Made by a program: the position numbers and the translations under genes | Assembly: GCA_036654415.1 (NCBI GenBank) | Contig: JAVVSB010000041.1 | Location: forward strand, 1-15,005 | DNA length: 15,005 nucleotides | Direction of reading: 5' to 3' | Source: Mucinivorans sp036654415 | Lineage (GTDB): Bacteria > Bacteroidota > Bacteroidia > Bacteroidales > Rikenellaceae | Shown here: piece after piece, positions 6,167 to 13,455 of the stretch | Layout of the letters: each line of letters begins with the position of its first letter | How positions within the stretch are numbered: position 1 is the first letter of the stretch | Notes under the pieces: generated by a model | What the model was told of the DNA's origin: nothing | The model's database searches: none | What the model saw: the letters and a program-made list of their open reading frames with translations, nothing else

Positions 6167-7783
6167 CTATTTTGTCTGTCTCTTGGCCTTAGCAACTTTC
6201 GTAGCTTTGGCCTCTGTTTTTGCCTGTTTAGGAGCTTTTTCGGCCTTGGCTGGTTTTTCTACTATCGCCTTGGTCTGGGGCTTGGAGGCCTTAGTGGCGG
6301 CGGAACTCTTGACTGGCAGAGCCGCATGGGATGGCACATAGTTGATTGAACGGATGGGCACACTCAACTTTTCGGGGTTACGGTCCATGCTCTTCATCCA
6401 ATGAGGGTTGATATTCATCTGGCGATATTCGGGGGCAATCCACACATACATCTTCATTATGTTTTCGTTGAGCCACTTCTCCAACTCCACCGACTGCTTG
6501 TCTTGCATGGCGGCCATTTGTAGGATTTCGTAGTCGTCGTGCAGGTTGGCCGTGTGGGAGGGTAGAATATCTTCGAGTTTTATTATCTTGTAGACAATGT
6601 CGCCGTTGCGTGGGTTCATGGTCTCAAAAGTTTCGGAGACCTCCCCTATCTTAAGTGGTTTAAGGGCACGATACTCGGCTGGCATAAGCTCGTCTAGCAC
6701 AAAACGGCGGCTGGCATTCTTAATATCTTGGGTACGTTCGTAGGCCGTGGTGTTAAAGACTGTGCCTCCATTCATGCGGGTCTGCTTGTCGTCGGAGTAG
6801 CGATAGGCCGCCTCGGCAAAGGTGCACTTACCCTGGGTGATGGCCTCGGAGATAGAGTCCAACTCGTGGGTGACTTGTGTAATCTCCTCGACGGTAAATT
6901 GGGGTTTGAGCAGTAGCTGACGGAAGTGAACCATGTCGCCCTGGCGCGAAATAAGCTCTATGATGTGGTAGCCATACTCGGTTTCCACAATTTCGCTCAA
7001 CTGCCCAGGCTTCAACTTATCAAGGGCATCGGCAAAAGGCATCACAAAATCGTTAATATTCTGAGGCCCTATCTCGCCACCACGACTTTTGGAGGAGGGG
7101 TCTTCGGAGTAGAGCATGGCCAAGACGGCCAACCGCTCGCCATCGAGCACCCTCTGGCGGTACTCCAGCAGCTGCTCGCGGATGGCATATTTGCGCTCCT
7201 GAGTGGCGGGTGGGGTGCGAACAATCTGAGCATAGGTGTATTGAGGTGGAATCATGGGTAGAGAGTCGGTTGGTAGACGACCGAAAAACTTCGCCACGTC
7301 GCTGTAGTTTATCGACACCTTGCGCCGTATAACCTGCTCCATCTGTTGAGCTAGGTTTTGCTCCAGGTAGTCCTTCTCTAACTCGCGCTTGGTCTGGTAG
7401 ATGGTACGTCCCGACAAACGCTCTAGGTTACGGGCTCCGCCCGCAACATCTATCATCTTTTGCACCTGTTTTTCAACCTCAGAGGCCATGGCAGAGGTAT
7501 TCATATCTTTGTCCAAAGAGTCGGCACGGGCCACGGAGCTCAGTAGACGCTGCATGAGCAGGGTTTCGAAAGCCTCTTCGCGGGGGGTCGACTTGCTAAA
7601 GGTGCCTTGGGTCTTGCGATTCTCAATTACACGGGTAGTTGCGCGCTCTATTTCGGATAACATCACGGGTGAGCCACCCACAATGGCTGCCAGCTCCTCG
7701 GCCACAAAACGCTGCTGCTGAGCCATAAGGCTTAGTGGAAAAAATGTAATGGCTGCAATTAAAAGATAGTTGTACCTTTTCAT
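6167..7783 (-). CDS. surA: SurA-like periplasmic peptidylprolyl isomerase/chaperone with Lys-rich C-terminal tail
   Basis: SurA-type proteins escort unfolded outer-membrane proteins through the periplasm. The 538-residue product starts with a signal peptide (MKRYNYLLIAAITFFPLSLMAQ). A SurA N-domain follows (about 25-160), with VAEELAAIVGGSPVMLSEIE and helical REELEKDYLEQNL-like sequence. A clear parvulin rotamase domain spans about 182-280, with YSEDPSSKSRGGEIG, LKPGQLSEIVETEYGYHIIELI. A second, more diverged rotamase domain (about 283-405) keeps FAEAAYRYSDDKQTRMNGG. The end (residues 491-538) is a low-complexity Lys/Ala/Pro/Thr tail with 14 lysines, which typical SurA lacks. The start codon overlaps the stop of the upstream PPIase lipoprotein gene (ATGA), so the two are co-translated. 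Family is certain; the orthologue name SurA is likely. Confidence 0.9.
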   Translation of the reverse strand: MKRYNYLLIAAITFFPLSLMAQQQRFVAEELAAIVGGSPVMLSEIERATTRVIENRKTQGTFSKSTPREEAFETLLMQRLLSSVARADSLDKDMNTSAMASEVEKQVQKMIDVAGGARNLERLSGRTIYQTKRELEKDYLEQNLAQQMEQVIRRKVSINYSDVAKFFGRLPTDSLPMIPPQYTYAQIVRTPPATQERKYAIREQLLEYRQRVLDGERLAVLAMLYSEDPSSKSRGGEIGPQNINDFVMPFADALDKLKPGQLSEIVETEYGYHIIELISRQGDMVHFRQLLLKPQFTVEEITQVTHELDSISEAITQGKCTFAEAAYRYSDDKQTRMNGGTVFNTTAYERTQDIKNASRRFVLDELMPAEYRALKPLKIGEVSETFETMNPRNGDIVYKIIKLEDILPSHTANLHDDYEILQMAAMQDKQSVELEKWLNENIMKMYVWIAPEYRQMNINPHWMKSMDRNPEKLSVPIRSINYVPSHAALPVKSSAATKASKPQTKAIVEKPAKAEKAPKQAKTEAKATKVAKAKRQTK

Positions 7784-8652
7784 AGGTTGTTATTTGGTGT
7801 GTAAAATTCAATTAATTTATCTCGTTTGGCCTCGCCAAGTAGCGAATCTTGCAGGGCCATGATGAGTGCTGTGCGACGGTCGTGGAGCAAAATCTTGCGT
7901 ATATTTGCGCTCTGGAGCCCCACTGGCGAACTCTCGCCCGTGGGCAGGTACTGCTCAATGACCATCATATATTTATAATCTTCGTCCTCCACCTCGTAGT
8001 AGCTCTTGGTGGAGAGAAATTCGTCAAAGTTCTTGGCCGAAAAGGGGATATGTTCTAGCACAAGGCTGAAATCGGTCCACTCTGAGGTGTAGTCGTCTAG
8101 GCGGTAGTTGTTTTTGTTGCAGATGTTTACAAAATCTTCGGTCTGTTGTTCGCTCCCATGTCGGAACATCTCCTCTAACTTTTTGCTCAAGCGCAGTCCC
8201 GAAGGCAGCCGCGCTACACGAGCCTTGACCATGGGGCCTGCCAGGCGGAAATTCTCGCGGTTTTTGTTGTAGTACTCCTCTATTTGGGCCGTGGTGACCA
8301 ATGTGTCGAGCCTCTTGGCCAGGAAGTTATCCTGGAACTGAACCCTCATGAGCGAGGCCCGATAGGCCTCTACCCGCTGCTCTATCTCCTTTTCGCGCGA
8401 AGAGAGCTCTTGTTGCGAGGCCTGCCGCATGACCTGCTCCGAGACCCACTCTTTGATAAATTTTTCGCGCAGAGATAGGCTATCCTTGGGTGTCATGCCG
8501 CGTGTAAAAATCTGCTCCAACTCGTGTTCATAGAGCACACTCTCGCCCACCGAGACCACCTTGGGCCCCTGGTCGGCATTATAGAGCCTAAACTTACCAC
8601 AACCCACCAGTAGCAGGCAGGCTATCATAATAATTATTTGATGTCTGTTCAT
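7780..8652 (-). CDS. SurA/PpiC-family lipoprotein (parvulin-like, catalytic domain not obvious)
   Basis: The 290-residue product opens with a lipoprotein signal ending in LLVGC, with Cys18 as the predicted lipidated residue, so it is likely anchored in the inner or outer membrane facing the periplasm. Residues 30-150 resemble the SurA N-terminal chaperone fold: VVSVGESVLYEHELEQIF, then long helices with KEWVSEQVMRQA, and TTAQIEEYYNKNRENFRLAGPMVKARVARLP, which is how the chaperone helix runs into a parvulin domain. The rest (about 150-280) lacks the SEDPSxxxGGxxG signature, so isomerase activity is doubtful. It overlaps surA by four bases, which implies a joint role in outer-membrane protein folding. 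An ATG with a promoter-like octamer 18 nt upstream supports the start. Confidence 0.75.
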   Translation of the reverse strand: MNRHQIIIMIACLLLVGCGKFRLYNADQGPKVVSVGESVLYEHELEQIFTRGMTPKDSLSLREKFIKEWVSEQVMRQASQQELSSREKEIEQRVEAYRASLMRVQFQDNFLAKRLDTLVTTAQIEEYYNKNRENFRLAGPMVKARVARLPSGLRLSKKLEEMFRHGSEQQTEDFVNICNKNNYRLDDYTSEWTDFSLVLEHIPFSAKNFDEFLSTKSYYEVEDEDYKYMMVIEQYLPTGESSPVGLQSANIRKILLHDRRTALIMALQDSLLGEAKRDKLIEFYTPNNNL

Positions 8653-8669
8653 AACGTAACTCTAACGGA

Positions 8670-8677
8670 CAAAATTA
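8670..8677 (-). promoter_or_regulatory. Putative -7 promoter element of the PPIase lipoprotein-surA unit
   Basis: TAATTTTG on the minus strand matches TAnnTTTG exactly and lies 17 nt before the lipoprotein ATG. The -33 region (TTAG at about 20 nt upstream) is a poor match. The implied leader would be short, roughly a dozen nucleotides. Confidence 0.4.
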
Positions 8678-8721
8678 ATGTTTCTTTTGCACATACGCTA
8701 ATTAAGAGCATATTTTTATGG

Positions 8722-9906
8722 CTACCACAGGAAGTTATCAAAGGGATAACGTCCCGAATTGACCTGTTGCACCATTTTGTAGAGGTCGCCCTTGAGGCGG
8801 TCTACACCCACCTTTTGGCGCGCTGAAATAAAGATTGAGGGGCGGCCCGAGGCCATCCACGAGCCTCGTAAATCGTCCAGCGTGCGGTTGGCATCCTGGA
8901 GCGGACTCAGGTCGTCTTCGGCCTTAGGGACAAAGGTAAAGGCGTCTATCTTGTTGAAAACCATAAATGTAGGCTTGTCGCCAGCTCCTATCTCGGAGAG
9001 GGTGTTGCTCACCACGTCAATCTGTTGTTCAAAGGTGGGGTGCGATATATCTACCACGTGGAGCAGCAAATCGGCCTCACGCACCTCGTCCAAGGTCGAC
9101 TTAAAGGCCTCGATGAGTTGAGTGGGTAGCTTGCGGATAAAGCCCACCGTGTCGCACAGTAGGAAGGGTAGATTTTCGATAACCACCTTGCGTACCGTGG
9201 TGTCCAAGGTGGCAAAGAGCTTGTTTTCGGCAAAAACATCGCTCTTGCTCAGCAGGTTCATCAGGGTCGATTTTCCCACATTGGTGTAGCCCACCAACGC
9301 CACGCGCACCATGCTGCCGCGGTTGCTCCGTTGCGATGCCATCTGGCGGTCAATCTTCTTGAGTTGCTCCTTGAGTCGCCCTATCTTGTCGCGGATAACG
9401 CGGCGGTCGGTCTCAATTTCGGTCTCTCCAGGCCCACGCATCCCGATACCCCCGCGCTGACGCTCAAGGTGTGTCCAGAGCCCCGTCAGTCGTGGCAAAA
9501 GATATTGACACTGAGCTAGTTCCACCTGTGTCTTGGCGTAGGCCGTAGTGGCGCGCTGGGCAAAGATGTCGAGGATAAGGTTGGTGCGGTCGACGATTTT
9601 AAGGTGAAGTTCATTCTCCAGGTTACGCAGCTGCGATGGGGTGAGCTCATCGTCAAAAATCACGGTATCAATCTCGTTGTCGAGGCAATAGCCCTTTATT
9701 TCGGCCAACTTACCCTCGCCCACAAAGGTTCGTTTATGGGGGGCGTTCATCTTTTGGGTAAAGGTTTTGATGGTTTGAGCTCCAGCCGTTTGGGCCAGGA
9801 AATTCAGCTCGTCAAGGTACTCCATGGTGGTGCGCTCGCTCTGCTTGTCGCGAATGATGCCCACCAAGATGGCCCGTTCAGTTCTATTAACTATTATATC
9901 TTGCAT
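8722..9906 (-). CDS. hflX: GTPase HflX (ribosome-associated)
   Basis: HflX binds the 50S subunit and splits stalled or heat-damaged ribosomes using GTP. The 394-residue product has the usual HflX layout. The N-terminal domain (about 1-110) holds TFVGEGKLAEI and VIFDDELTPSQLRNLE. The linker carries AYAKTQVELAQCQYLLPRL and the Gly-rich GGIGMRGPGETEIETDRR (152-169). The GTPase core follows: G1 GYTNVGKST (206-214), the switch Thr in TLDTT (233-237), G3 DTVGFI (252-257), G4 NKID (318-321) and G5 SA (361-362). The ATG at 9904-9906 gives the standard N-terminus. It is leftward like its neighbours: 69 nt separate it from the PPIase lipoprotein gene and 137 nt from tonB, so it is probably transcribed on its own or by read-through. 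All motifs are intact. Confidence 0.97.
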   Translation of the reverse strand: MQDIIVNRTERAILVGIIRDKQSERTTMEYLDELNFLAQTAGAQTIKTFTQKMNAPHKRTFVGEGKLAEIKGYCLDNEIDTVIFDDELTPSQLRNLENELHLKIVDRTNLILDIFAQRATTAYAKTQVELAQCQYLLPRLTGLWTHLERQRGGIGMRGPGETEIETDRRVIRDKIGRLKEQLKKIDRQMASQRSNRGSMVRVALVGYTNVGKSTLMNLLSKSDVFAENKLFATLDTTVRKVVIENLPFLLCDTVGFIRKLPTQLIEAFKSTLDEVREADLLLHVVDISHPTFEQQIDVVSNTLSEIGAGDKPTFMVFNKIDAFTFVPKAEDDLSPLQDANRTLDDLRGSWMASGRPSIFISARQKVGVDRLKGDLYKMVQQVNSGRYPFDNFLW

Positions 9907-9973
9907 ATTTTTATAACTCCCCTATTGTTTTTTGGCTTAGAAGCTGTTGTTTATATTGCCTAGTCAAAGATTA

Positions 9974-10018
9974 CGGGCTCACCCACACCACCACAAGAGA
10001 TAGTGTACGGCAAGCCCG
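9974..10018. repeat. Long-loop inverted repeat downstream of tonB
   Basis: CGGGCT at 9974-9979 pairs with AGCCCG at 10013-10018 across 33 bases. It follows the tonB stop on the minus strand and could end that transcript, but the loop is long and no U-tract follows. The call is weak. Confidence 0.25.
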
Positions 10019-10043
10019 CAAAAGTCAGTGGCCCAAAAGCCCT

Positions 10044-10757
10044 CTATTGTTCCAACTTAAAGATGATAGGCATTACAATCTTTAGACGTACTGGACGACC
10101 TGAGTTCTTGGCTGGAGTCCACTTGTTAGGAGCCTCCTGTACAATCTTAATGGCAGCGTTGTCCAACTCACGGTCCACCCCACGCACAATCTCAACATGG
10201 GTCACTTTGCCGTCTTTTTCCACTACAAAAGAGATAGTTACACGACCTTGAACCCCATTATCCAAAGCGATTGGTGGGTAACGTAGGTTTGTTTGGCAAT
10301 AACGCGAAAACTCGGTCTGACCATCCTTTCCATCGTACTTAGGCATCTCCTCGGCAAAAACCACAGGGGTATCCTCAGCTACAGTAGCCTCGGCAGGGCC
10401 AGTGTAGGTACCACCGTACTTGGTGTTACTAACTGCCAAATCCTGCGTCATATCTATATCCAACATCGAAAGGTCTTGTTTTAGCTTGGTGTCGTTCTTG
10501 ACGATATTAAGCATATCTGAGATGGTAACGGCCTGAGTCTTGATTGGAGCAGGTGGACGCTTATCCTCCTGAACAGTAATCTCAACCATTTCAGTTTCAA
10601 CAGCAACGGCCTCCTGCACAGCCACTTCAATGATTTTCTCTTTTTGCGACCAGCTGAAAACTAAGCAGGTGGCCAACATGGCCACTGCAACACCAGTAAG
10701 AATAAAAATGCTACGCTTATTATTCAAATCGGCTTGGGGTGATTTTTTTAGTTCCAT
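10044..10757 (-). CDS. tonB: TonB-family energy transducer
   Basis: TonB links the ExbB/ExbD proton channel of the inner membrane to TonB-dependent outer-membrane transporters. The 237-residue product has a short cytoplasmic N-terminus, one transmembrane segment (about 16-37, SIFILTGVAVAMLATCLVFSW), an acidic and Pro-containing periplasmic linker (about 40-145, including EDKRPPAPIK), and a TonB C-terminal domain (about 148-235). That domain shows LRYPPIALDNGVQGRV (158-173), FVVEKDGKVTHVEIVRG (177-193), NKWTPAKNSGRPV (211-223) and MPIIFKLEQ at the end. Bacteroidota carry several tonB paralogues and no exbBD lies nearby, so the partner transporter is unknown. A good promoter candidate lies upstream. 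After the TAG stop the same frame stays open for 27 more codons (see findings). Confidence 0.92.
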   Translation of the reverse strand: MELKKSPQADLNNKRSIFILTGVAVAMLATCLVFSWSQKEKIIEVAVQEAVAVETEMVEITVQEDKRPPAPIKTQAVTISDMLNIVKNDTKLKQDLSMLDIDMTQDLAVSNTKYGGTYTGPAEATVAEDTPVVFAEEMPKYDGKDGQTEFSRYCQTNLRYPPIALDNGVQGRVTISFVVEKDGKVTHVEIVRGVDRELDNAAIKIVQEAPNKWTPAKNSGRPVRLKIVMPIIFKLEQ

Positions 10758-10811
10758 TGTTATTTATTATTTCTTGATTATTAACTTCGTTGCTATGGCT
10801 TTTTGGTCACA

Positions 10812-10842
10812 CAAAATTAAGATATTTATTTTGACTTTCCAA
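10812..10842 (-). promoter_or_regulatory. Putative tonB promoter
   Basis: On the minus strand TTGG (10839-10842, three of four matches to TTTG) lies 19 bases before TAATTTTG (10812-10819, an exact TAnnTTTG match). Spacing equals that of the tRNA promoter facing the other way. The predicted leader is about 45-50 nt. Confidence 0.55.
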
Positions 10843-10858
10843 CTTTTTTTCATTTTTT

Positions 10859-10889
10859 TTTGCAGATTCAGAAAATTGCCATACATTTG
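10859..10889 (+). promoter_or_regulatory. tRNA-Ala promoter (Bacteroidota -33/-7 type)
   Basis: TTTG at 10859-10862, a 19-base spacer and TACATTTG at 10882-10889 match the Bacteroidota primary sigma consensus TTTG-N19-TAnnTTTG at every fixed position. The -7 box ends 10 bases before the tRNA 5' end, as expected for a tRNA transcript with a very short leader. Confidence 0.8.
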
Positions 10890-10899
10890 CACACGTAAA

Positions 10900-10973
<74 letters not shown>

Positions 10974-10979
10974 CTTTGC

Positions 10980-11010
10980 AAGAGGTTGCCTATCAAATGG
11001 GCAACCTCTT
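10980..11010 (+). terminator. Rho-independent terminator after tRNA-Ala
   Basis: AAGAGGTTGCC (10980-10990) pairs perfectly with GGCAACCTCTT (11000-11010) over 11 bp around a 9-base loop, followed by a run of T. It starts seven bases after the tRNA 3' end and ends 16 bases before the rlmN ATG. Confidence 0.85.
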
Positions 11011-11026
11011 TTTAATATATCTTACT

Positions 11027-12049
11027 ATGGAACAATTACTTGGCAAAAATTTAGAATCGCTCACCTCTCTATCTCTTGAGCTTGGTTTACGTCGCTTTGT
11101 GGGGGCTCAGTTGGCGCAATGGCTCTACCCTAAGCGTGCCACTGAGTGGGGGCAGATGGTTAACATCTCGCCCAAGATAGCGCAGGTGATAGCCCAAAAA
11201 TACGAAATTGGTGGCTCTGCTCCGCTTGAGACTCAACTTTCGGTGGATGGCACTCAGAAGTTTCTCTTCCCCACTCTTTGTGGTGGCCCCATCGAGGCGG
11301 TCTATATCCCCTCGCGTGAGCGTGCTACCCTGTGCGTGAGTTCGCAGTCGGGGTGCCGCATGGGGTGCAAATTTTGCATGACCGCGCGCGTGGGCTACAA
11401 GGGTAACCTGACCGCTGGCGAAATTGTAGCCCAAGTGTTGCGCATACCGCAGAGCGAGCTGCTTACCAACATAGTCTATATGGGTATGGGCGAACCCATG
11501 GACAACATCGAAGAGGTGTTGCGTTCCATTGAAATCATCACTGCCCCTTGGGGCTTGGGGTGGAGCCCCTCACGCATTACAGTCTCCACCATAGGCAAGA
11601 TAGATGGGCTCCGTCGTTTTTTGGATGAGTCGCGAGCTCATCTGGCCATTAGCCTACACAACCCCTTTGACCACGAGCGTTTGGCGATGATGCCTGCCCA
11701 AGGGGCCAACCCCATAGCCGAGGTTATGGAGCTCATAAGGGGCTACAACTGGCGGGCTCAGCGTAGGCTAAGTTTTGAATATATTATGTTCGAGGGGGTC
11801 AATGACTCTCTGCAACACCTCGAGGAGCTGCGTCGTCTGCTTCATGGTCTGGAGTGCAGGGTCAACCTCATCCGTTTTCACGAGATACCCAACAGCCCTT
11901 TTCGGGGTAGCTCGGATGAGAAGATATTGGAGTTCAACCACGAGCTCAACCGTGTGGGGGTCTCCACCACCACACGTAGTAGTCGTGGCGAGGATATTTT
12001 GGCCGCCTGCGGGTTGCTTTCGGCCACTCAAGCCACAGGGCAGCAGTAG
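11027..12049 (+). CDS. rlmN: Dual-specificity RNA methyltransferase RlmN
   Basis: RlmN is a radical-SAM enzyme that makes 2-methyladenosine at A2503 of 23S rRNA and at A37 of some tRNAs. With the ATG at 11027 the product has 340 residues, near the family norm. The frame stays open upstream into the tRNA, but earlier ATGs would be translated through the tRNA or its terminator, so they are rejected. The radical-SAM cluster is CRMGCKFC (Cys110, 114, 117). Cys103 in TLCVSSQ and Cys328 in EDILAACG occupy the positions of E. coli Cys118 and methyl-carrying Cys355. YMGMGEPMDN (151-160), SLHNPFDHERLAMMP and NLIRFHEIPNSPFRGS are typical. The gene is convergent with the CNNM gene, four bases separating the stops. 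No clear promoter is seen after the tRNA terminator, so read-through may supply expression. Confidence 0.96.
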   Translation: MEQLLGKNLESLTSLSLELGLRRFVGAQLAQWLYPKRATEWGQMVNISPKIAQVIAQKYEIGGSAPLETQLSVDGTQKFLFPTLCGGPIEAVYIPSRERATLCVSSQSGCRMGCKFCMTARVGYKGNLTAGEIVAQVLRIPQSELLTNIVYMGMGEPMDNIEEVLRSIEIITAPWGLGWSPSRITVSTIGKIDGLRRFLDESRAHLAISLHNPFDHERLAMMPAQGANPIAEVMELIRGYNWRAQRRLSFEYIMFEGVNDSLQHLEELRRLLHGLECRVNLIRFHEIPNSPFRGSSDEKILEFNHELNRVGVSTTTRSSRGEDILAACGLLSATQATGQQ

Positions 12050-12053
12050 CCCA

Positions 12054-13346
12054 CTACTTTTCAGCCTCTGGGGTGGCGACCATCTGTACCAAAATCTTAT
12101 CTATTCGCGCCCCGTCCATATCCACTATCTCAAAGTCAAAGCAGTGCCACCTTAGCTTTTGCCCGCTTTGTGGTATATCTTGCAGAAGCTCCAAAATCAG
12201 CCCCCCAATGGTGTTGTAGTTGCTCTCGGGCACATAGAGCTCCTCTTTGTCGAAATAGCAGAGCATATCGAACAGAGGGCACTGCCCATCGACCAACCAC
12301 CCTTGGGAGCCTTGGCGTTTGATGATGTCGGGTTCGTTGTGGGTGTCTTCGATGGAGCCCACCAGCCCTTCCAAAATATCTTGCAGGGTGACAATGCCCT
12401 GTATAGAGCCAAATTCATCACAAATCAGGGCGTGGCTCAGGGGCTGCTCTTTCATGCGTTCAAGCACTTTGTAGACGCTCTGGTTTTCGTAAAAATAGGT
12501 TGCTGCTACCACCTTGTCCTTCAGAACAAAATCGGGTTGTTCTAGGTCGAATACAATATCTTTGAGCCTAACCACCCCTTTTATCTTGTCAAAACTGCCA
12601 TCCACCACTGGGTATAGGCTGTGCATCTGGCTCTTTATGGTTGTTCTAATCTCTTCGGAGCTCATGTTTATATCCAGGGCCACCATCCAGGAGCGGGGAG
12701 TCATCAGAGAGCTCACCTTGAGGTCTCCCATGATAAATACCCGTTCCACGATATCCTGTTCTACCTCCTGCACCTGGCCATCTTTGGTGCCCTGTTCAAT
12801 CAGCGATTTGATTTCGGCTTCGGTCACAGTGCTTGTATCGCTCTTAAAGCCAAAGAGATGGAATATAAAAGAGGTGCTTTTTGAGAGTATCCACACCAGG
12901 GGTGAGACGACGATGGACAAAAAATACATGGGCCTAGAGACGGCTTTGGCGGCTTTTTCGGCCATGCTCATGCCGATACGTTTGGGGACCAGTTCGCCAA
13001 AAATCAGGGAGCAGTAGGTGACTAAAATCACAATCATGGTTTGGGCCATCGGGTGGGTGTAGGCTGCTGGTAGCCCCCACAGGGCGAGTGTGTCGGCCAA
13101 GTCGTCGACCAGTGCGCTACCCGAGTAGATACCCGTGAGGATGCCTATGACGGTGATGCCTATTTGGATGAGTGATAGGAATTTGTCGGGTTCTTTAGCC
13201 AATTTTAGGGCTGTTTTGGCCGAGTGGCTGCCACGTTTTATCTCTTTGGCCAGGTATGTTTTCCGCACGGAGATGAGTGCAATTTCCGACATTGCTAGAA
13301 TCCCATTAAAGAGGATAAGCAGTAGGATTATAATTAGTTCGTTCAT
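12054..13346 (-). CDS. CNNM/CorC-family membrane protein (DUF21, two CBS domains, CorC_HlyC domain)
   Basis: Proteins of this family (also called hemolysin C, TlyC, YfjD or MpfA) are linked to magnesium and divalent-cation export or homeostasis at the inner membrane. The 430-residue product shows the full layout. The DUF21/CNNM membrane domain (about 1-165) has hydrophobic segments near 3-25, 58-80, 102-118 and 138-160, plus the GELVPKRIG motif (117-125). The cytosolic CBS pair follows (about 208-330), with VSSLMTPRSWMVALD, LYPVVDG, GVVRLKDI, HALICDEFGSIQGIVTLQDILEGLVG. The C-terminal CorC_HlyC domain (about 345-425) has YNTIGGLILELLQDIPQSGQ. The start is the ATG right before the first membrane helix. 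A hairpin and a promoter-like octamer lie in the 109-nt gap from the PurF-like gene. The historical label hemolysin is probably misleading. Confidence 0.93.
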   Translation of the reverse strand: MNELIIILLLILFNGILAMSEIALISVRKTYLAKEIKRGSHSAKTALKLAKEPDKFLSLIQIGITVIGILTGIYSGSALVDDLADTLALWGLPAAYTHPMAQTMIVILVTYCSLIFGELVPKRIGMSMAEKAAKAVSRPMYFLSIVVSPLVWILSKSTSFIFHLFGFKSDTSTVTEAEIKSLIEQGTKDGQVQEVEQDIVERVFIMGDLKVSSLMTPRSWMVALDINMSSEEIRTTIKSQMHSLYPVVDGSFDKIKGVVRLKDIVFDLEQPDFVLKDKVVAATYFYENQSVYKVLERMKEQPLSHALICDEFGSIQGIVTLQDILEGLVGSIEDTHNEPDIIKRQGSQGWLVDGQCPLFDMLCYFDKEELYVPESNYNTIGGLILELLQDIPQSGQKLRWHCFDFEIVDMDGARIDKILVQMVATPEAEK

Positions 13347-13378
13347 TGTATTTTATGTAGTAATTTTCAATAGAGTGT

Positions 13379-13399
13379 AGAGATACCTTCGGCATCTCT
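13379..13399 (-). repeat. Hairpin in the CNNM gene leader / downstream of purF-like gene
   Basis: Read on the minus strand, AGAGATGCC pairs with GGTATCTCT over nine pairs (one G-U) around a GAA loop. On the plus strand one pair becomes A-C, so the hairpin favours leftward RNA. No U-tract follows. It could help end the PurF-like transcript or structure the 5' leader of the CNNM mRNA. Confidence 0.5.
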
Positions 13400-13410
13400 C
13401 AAAAGTCACC

Positions 13411-13418
13411 CAAAATTA
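13411..13418 (-). promoter_or_regulatory. Putative -7 promoter element of the CNNM gene
   Basis: TAATTTTG on the minus strand matches TAnnTTTG exactly. A TTTT run 16-20 nt upstream is only a partial -33 match. The implied transcript would begin just before the hairpin at 13379-13399 and have a leader near 60 nt. Confidence 0.4.
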
Positions 13419-13455
13419 TCTAAAAATAGCCTCGAAAATTGCTCCACAGTTGCGT

